Shown: piece after piece, positions 14,527 to 16,613 of the stretch
Position numbering within the stretch: position 1 is the first letter of the stretch
Layout of the letters: every line of letters begins with the position of its first letter
NCBI GenBank assembly: GCA_964586775.1
Contig: CAZPJD010000247.1
Coordinates: 1 to 16,613, forward strand
Origin: JADLEX01 sp964586775
GTDB taxonomy: Bacteria > Lernaellota > Lernaellaia > JACKCT01
Reading direction: 5' to 3'
Length of the DNA stretch: 16,613 nucleotides
The notes under the pieces: generated by a model
Database searches by the model: none
What the model was told of the DNA's origin: nothing
The model's input: the letters and a program-made list of their open reading frames with translations, nothing else
Translations under genes and position numbers: made by a program

Positions 14527-15431
14527 GGTATTTCTCCTTCGCGTGGCTTCGTCGCGGTCTCGATCCGGGCCTTCGCGCGCAATTCGGCGAGCAGCTTTTG
14601 GACGGCCCTTTCATTCGCGTGTTGCTGCGCCTCGAATCGAATCTGATCCTCGACCTCGGCGAATGGCTTCACCTCGCCCGCCTCGCGCGACGCGGTGAAG
14701 ATCAATCGCACGCCGCCGGGTACGGCGACCGGATCGCTCCAGTTTCCCGGCGAGGTTGCTTCGGCGACGCGCGCGCCCTCGGCGCCGATGTAGTCCGCCA
14801 GCTTGTCCGGCGGCATCGGCGCGGTGGGCGGGGGCGCGGCCTCTTCGTCGGCCATGCGCGCGGCAACGTCCTTTGGGGACGCGCCTGCTCGCAGTTCGGC
14901 GAGTGCGTCCCGTGCGCGCGCCGTCGCGGCGGGGCGGCGATCGGAAAACCACAGCGTCCGCACCGCGATGCGCGATGTCGCGCGAAAAAGATCGGGGTGA
15001 TCTTCGTAGAAACTTCGCAATTCGTCGCCCGTGCAATCGCCCAGGCAGGGGAACGACTTCTCGCGCTCCATCACCGACGCCACGATCGCCGCGCGCACCC
15101 GCCGGTCGTTCTGGGCGAAGCCCGATGCGAGGCCGTGCTGGACGAGCAGTTCTTCGTCGATCAGCAGGTCCAGCACGCGCCCCTCGGCTTCCGCGCCGAG
15201 CGCCTCGCGCCGATCCGTCGCCAGTCGTTTCGCCGCCTCGTCATAAGCGGCTCGCCCGATTTCCACGCCGTTCACGCGGGCGACGGCATCGTTCGAAACG
15301 GATGGAGAGGGGGCGGCGAGAGCATCGCCCACGCGGTCCGGGGCGAGGTCCGGCGCGTCGCCCGCTCGGTCGCACGCGGGCGAGCCCGCCAAAAACGCCA
15401 GTAGGATTGCGAGCTTACGCAGTTGTTGCAT
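14523..15431 (-). CDS. Parvulin/SurA-type peptidyl-prolyl isomerase lipoprotein
   Basis: A 302-residue predicted exported protein. MQQLRKLAILLAFLAGSPAC looks like a lipoprotein signal with Cys20, although Pro at -2 is unusual. Residues 45-150 resemble the SurA N-terminal helical region (DAVARVNGVEIGRAAYDEAAKRL, then DLLIDEELLVQHG). Residues 153-250 resemble a PPIC parvulin domain (IAVRTLWFSDR, a helix with GASPKDVAARMADEE, and VPGGVRLIFTASRE). The C-terminal helix returns to the chaperone part. It probably assists folding of exported proteins, and the ATGA overlap with the DUF3604 lipoprotein suggests a dedicated client. A CLGDC pair (129-133) may form a disulfide. I start at 15431, where the signal begins. 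The frame is open a further 69 codons upstream, but that is basic low-complexity sequence over the promoter region. The ribosome binding site is weak. Confidence 0.85.
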   Translation of the reverse strand: MQQLRKLAILLAFLAGSPACDRAGDAPDLAPDRVGDALAAPSPSVSNDAVARVNGVEIGRAAYDEAAKRLATDRREALGAEAEGRVLDLLIDEELLVQHGLASGFAQNDRRVRAAIVASVMEREKSFPCLGDCTGDELRSFYEDHPDLFRATSRIAVRTLWFSDRRPAATARARDALAELRAGASPKDVAARMADEEAAPPPTAPMPPDKLADYIGAEGARVAEATSPGNWSDPVAVPGGVRLIFTASREAGEVKPFAEVEDQIRFEAQQHANERAVQKLLAELRAKARIETATKPREGEIP

Positions 15432-15579
15432 CACGGCAGACGCACGTCCTCGCGTGATCGGTCCGATCTTTCGCCCTGGAATTGGCCCATTTTCTGACAC
15501 GTTTTTCGCCTTTTCACGATAGGACCGGCGCGGGGGCCTGCGTCGGCGGGGTGGCTTCGACAGGCCACCTCGCGAGTCT

Positions 15580-15608
15580 TTGCTTTTTTTGGGGAAATCC
15601 GCTAATAG
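15580..15608 (+). promoter_or_regulatory. Candidate promoter for the Asp-repeat protein
   Basis: TTGCTT (15580-15585), 17 bases, then TAATAG (15603-15608), in a locally T-rich stretch. The hexamers are weak matches but the spacing is ideal. TAATAGA also occurs at the ppk2 promoter. Transcription would start near 15615, inside the palindrome AGACCGGTCT. Confidence 0.4.
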
Positions 15609-15616
15609 ACCGGTCT
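15607..15616. repeat. 10-bp palindrome AGACCGGTCT at the predicted start site
   Basis: A perfect ten-base palindrome directly downstream of the candidate -10 element, covering the predicted transcription start of the Asp-repeat gene. The position suits a repressor operator. The binding protein is unknown. Confidence 0.35.
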
Positions 15617-15659
15617 GCGTCCGGCCACTCGCGGCCATTTTTTTGTGAGGGAGCTTTCA

Positions 15660-16085
15660 ATGGTGAAAACGCACGTCTTTTCGGGGTTTTTCGCGCTCGC
15701 GCTGGTGCTCGGCGTGCTGTGGAGCGCTCCCGCTTTCGCGGCGGACGACGACACGGCGGACGATGATACCGCCGATGACGATACGACCGACGACGACGCG
15801 ACCGACGACGACGCGACCGACGACGACGCGACGGACGACGACGCGACCGACGACGACGCGACGGATGACGACGCCACCGACGACGATGCGACGGACGACG
15901 ACGCCACCGACGATGACGCCGATGACGACGCGACGGACGACGATACCGATGACGACGCCACCGACGACGACGCCGATGACGACGCGACGGATGACGACGG
16001 CGACGACAGCGACCGCCCCGGCGACAACCTGAAGTCCGCGGAGGACAACTCCAACGAACTGGGCGGCTGCAACTGCTCCAAGTGA
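15660..16085 (+). CDS. Secreted Asp-triplet repeat protein with C-terminal GGCNCSK
   Basis: A 141-residue protein I cannot assign to a family. Residues 1-27 are a classical signal peptide (MVKTHVFSGF, hydrophobic core, SAPAFA, then cleavage before ADDDT). Residues 28-114 are almost only repeats: three ADDDT, nine TDDDA, then mixed DDDA/TDDDT/TDDDG. About half of the mature protein is Asp. The last 24 residues are different, ending ELGGCNCSK, with Cys137 and Cys139 as the only cysteines. The mature chain should be extended, extremely acidic and able to bind divalent cations. The dicysteine end may crosslink, bind metal or be a processing/anchoring signal. These roles are inference. GAGGGAG seven bases upstream sets the ATG at 15660 rather than a GTG at 15645. 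A strong terminator follows, so it is a single-gene unit, suggesting specific expression. Confidence 0.85.
   Translation: MVKTHVFSGFFALALVLGVLWSAPAFAADDDTADDDTADDDTTDDDATDDDATDDDATDDDATDDDATDDDATDDDATDDDATDDDADDDATDDDTDDDATDDDADDDATDDDGDDSDRPGDNLKSAEDNSNELGGCNCSK
15741..16001 (+). repeat. Tandem 15-bp-type repeat encoding TDDDA/ADDDT
   Basis: The basic unit is acc-gac-gac-gac-gcg (15 nt). Three ADDDT-type and nine TDDDA-type units are followed by alternating 12-nt and 15-nt units. Synonymous changes (gat/gac, gcc/gcg, acc/acg) increase toward the 3' half, where unit lengths also vary. The 5'-middle copies are nearly identical, which suggests recent expansion there. Confidence 0.9.
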
Positions 16086-16114
16086 GGCGCGGTAACGCGC
16101 TTGAGATCGACGGC

Positions 16115-16143
16115 AAAAAGCCCCGGTGAGTCCGGGGCTTTTT
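16115..16143. terminator. Bidirectional intrinsic terminator
   Basis: A 12-bp perfect stem, AAAAAGCCCCGG and CCGGGGCTTTTT, with loop TGAGT, ending in six T bases (A-run on the other strand). It lies 30 bp after the stop of the Asp-repeat gene and separates it from the TonB-like gene. Confidence 0.93.
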
Positions 16144-16231
16144 TCGTGGTACAGTCCCTGATGGAAACATTGCGCGGCGCTCGGCGGTCTCATGGTGGAC
16201 GCCCGCGACGCGGCGCGATGGGAATCGACCG

Positions 16232-16613
16232 ATGAGCGACCGCTGGCAGGACGACATACGGACCCTCAAGCAACGCAAGCTCGTCTTTTGGGCGGTGGTG
16301 CTTTCGGTCCTCGTCCATCTGGCGATCATCGTCGCCGTCTTCTTCGTCCCCACGGCGCCGCCCGCGAAGACCGGCGACGAGACGGTCTGGATGGACCTGA
16401 AGCAGATCGACCCGCCTTCCACGCAGGGCGAGGTCATGACCGCCCCCGTGCCGTCCAATCAAGCGCCGCCGTCGGCGGCCAAGCGCCTCGCCCGCGAATC
16501 GAACACCGCCGAAAAAGAGACGCACCGCGAGGACATCCCCATCAACGACAGCCAGGCCGACGTGGGGGCGAAAAGGCCGGGGTCCGCCGGCGTGCGCGCG
16601 CCGCGCGGCGCGG
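16232..16613 (+). CDS. TonB-like energy transducer, N-terminal part (truncated by window edge)
   Basis: The first 127 residues of a protein that runs off the window. It begins MSDRWQDDIRTLKQRK, then has one transmembrane segment (about residues 17-39) containing SVLVH. Ser25 and His29 have the same four-residue spacing as Ser16 and His20 of E. coli TonB, the residues needed for coupling to ExbB/ExbD. A Pro/Ala-rich periplasmic region follows, with AKRLARESNTAEKETHRED, resembling the spacer of deltaproteobacterial TonB-family proteins. It would transmit proton-motive force to outer-membrane transporters or a related envelope machine. The C-terminal domain that would decide this lies outside. 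GGGA eight bases upstream supports the ATG at 16232. A TolA-like or gliding-type (AgmX-like) transducer is the alternative. Confidence 0.8.
   Translation, partial: MSDRWQDDIRTLKQRKLVFWAVVLSVLVHLAIIVAVFFVPTAPPAKTGDETVWMDLKQIDPPSTQGEVMTAPVPSNQAPPSAAKRLARESNTAEKETHREDIPINDSQADVGAKRPGSAGVRAPRGA

Larger units (their letters stand above)
15432..15659. other. Divergent intergenic region between the PPIase and Asp-repeat genes
   Basis: These 228 bases separate two divergent genes and must hold both promoters. It contains a 6-bp-stem inverted repeat GGTGGC/GCCACC (15550-15555 and 15564-15569), a T-rich stretch around 15579-15590, and the palindrome at 15607-15616. No convincing promoter was found for the PPIase side. 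Confidence 0.5.

Noticed and set aside
15550..15569. Inverted repeat GGTGGC/GCCACC as a terminator
   Set aside because: No T-run follows the stem on either strand, and it lies in a divergent promoter region where a terminator is not expected.
15645..15659. GTG start five codons upstream for the Asp-repeat protein
   Set aside because: It overlaps the GAGGGAG ribosome site that serves the ATG at 15660, and the signal peptide is better formed from 15660.
15741..16001. CRISPR-like array
   Set aside because: The repeats are contiguous 12-15 bp coding units without spacers, in frame within a protein.

Overview
The window is high-GC DNA from a Gram-negative, free-living bacterium. It carries several lipoproteins, a SurA-like periplasmic isomerase, the start of a TonB-like energy transducer, and an amtB-PII pair behind a sigma-54-like promoter. 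Two predicted exported proteins have Asp-triplet repeats (DDD separated by A/T). The gene repertoire suggests a deltaproteobacterial-grade lineage. From memory, runs of DDDT/DDDA linkers after signal peptides occur in environmental 'delta' genomes such as Candidatus Lernaellota, but that placement is inference. No phage, IS element, CRISPR array, tRNA or rRNA was seen. The region looks chromosomal.

Layout, left to right. 1-1445 (-): ammonium transporter amtB followed 12 nt later by a PII-family regulator cut by the window edge. 1446-1748 is an AT-rich regulatory region with a sigma-54-like promoter and a 15-bp direct repeat. 1749-2645 (-): UbiA-family prenyl-phosphate phosphoribosyltransferase. 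2716-3132 (+): small single-pass membrane protein. 3121-5015 (-): a two-gene unit, a winged-helix-like protein and a HEAT-repeat lipoprotein, with stop and start codons sharing a base. 5161-6552 (+): membrane-anchored beta-propeller-like protein. 6646-8637 (+): OPT-family oligopeptide transporter. 8648-10225 (-): GH5 endoglycoceramidase-like lipoprotein with an Asp-triplet linker. 10322-11026 (-): conserved-looking protein of unknown function. 11169-12281 (+): polyphosphate kinase 2. 12289-15431 (-): a parvulin-type PPIase lipoprotein overlapping by ATGA a DUF3604 lipoprotein. 15660-16085 (+): a secreted protein that is almost only Asp-triplet repeats and ends in Gly-Gly-Cys-Asn-Cys-Ser-Lys, followed by a strong bidirectional terminator. 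16232 to the end (+): N-terminus of a TonB-like protein.

How the genes work together: amtB and PII form the classical ammonium-sensing module, but the visible PII T-loop has Ile where the uridylylated Tyr51 normally sits. The OPT transporter, the GH5 lipoprotein, the PPIase/DUF3604 pair and the TonB-like protein fit a nutrient-scavenging envelope lifestyle. Most transcription units are single genes or pairs, and their convergent ends are packed within about 10 bp. The most unusual item is the acidic repeat protein at 15660-16085, which resembles the linker of the nearby GH5 lipoprotein standing alone, with a dicysteine C-terminus.
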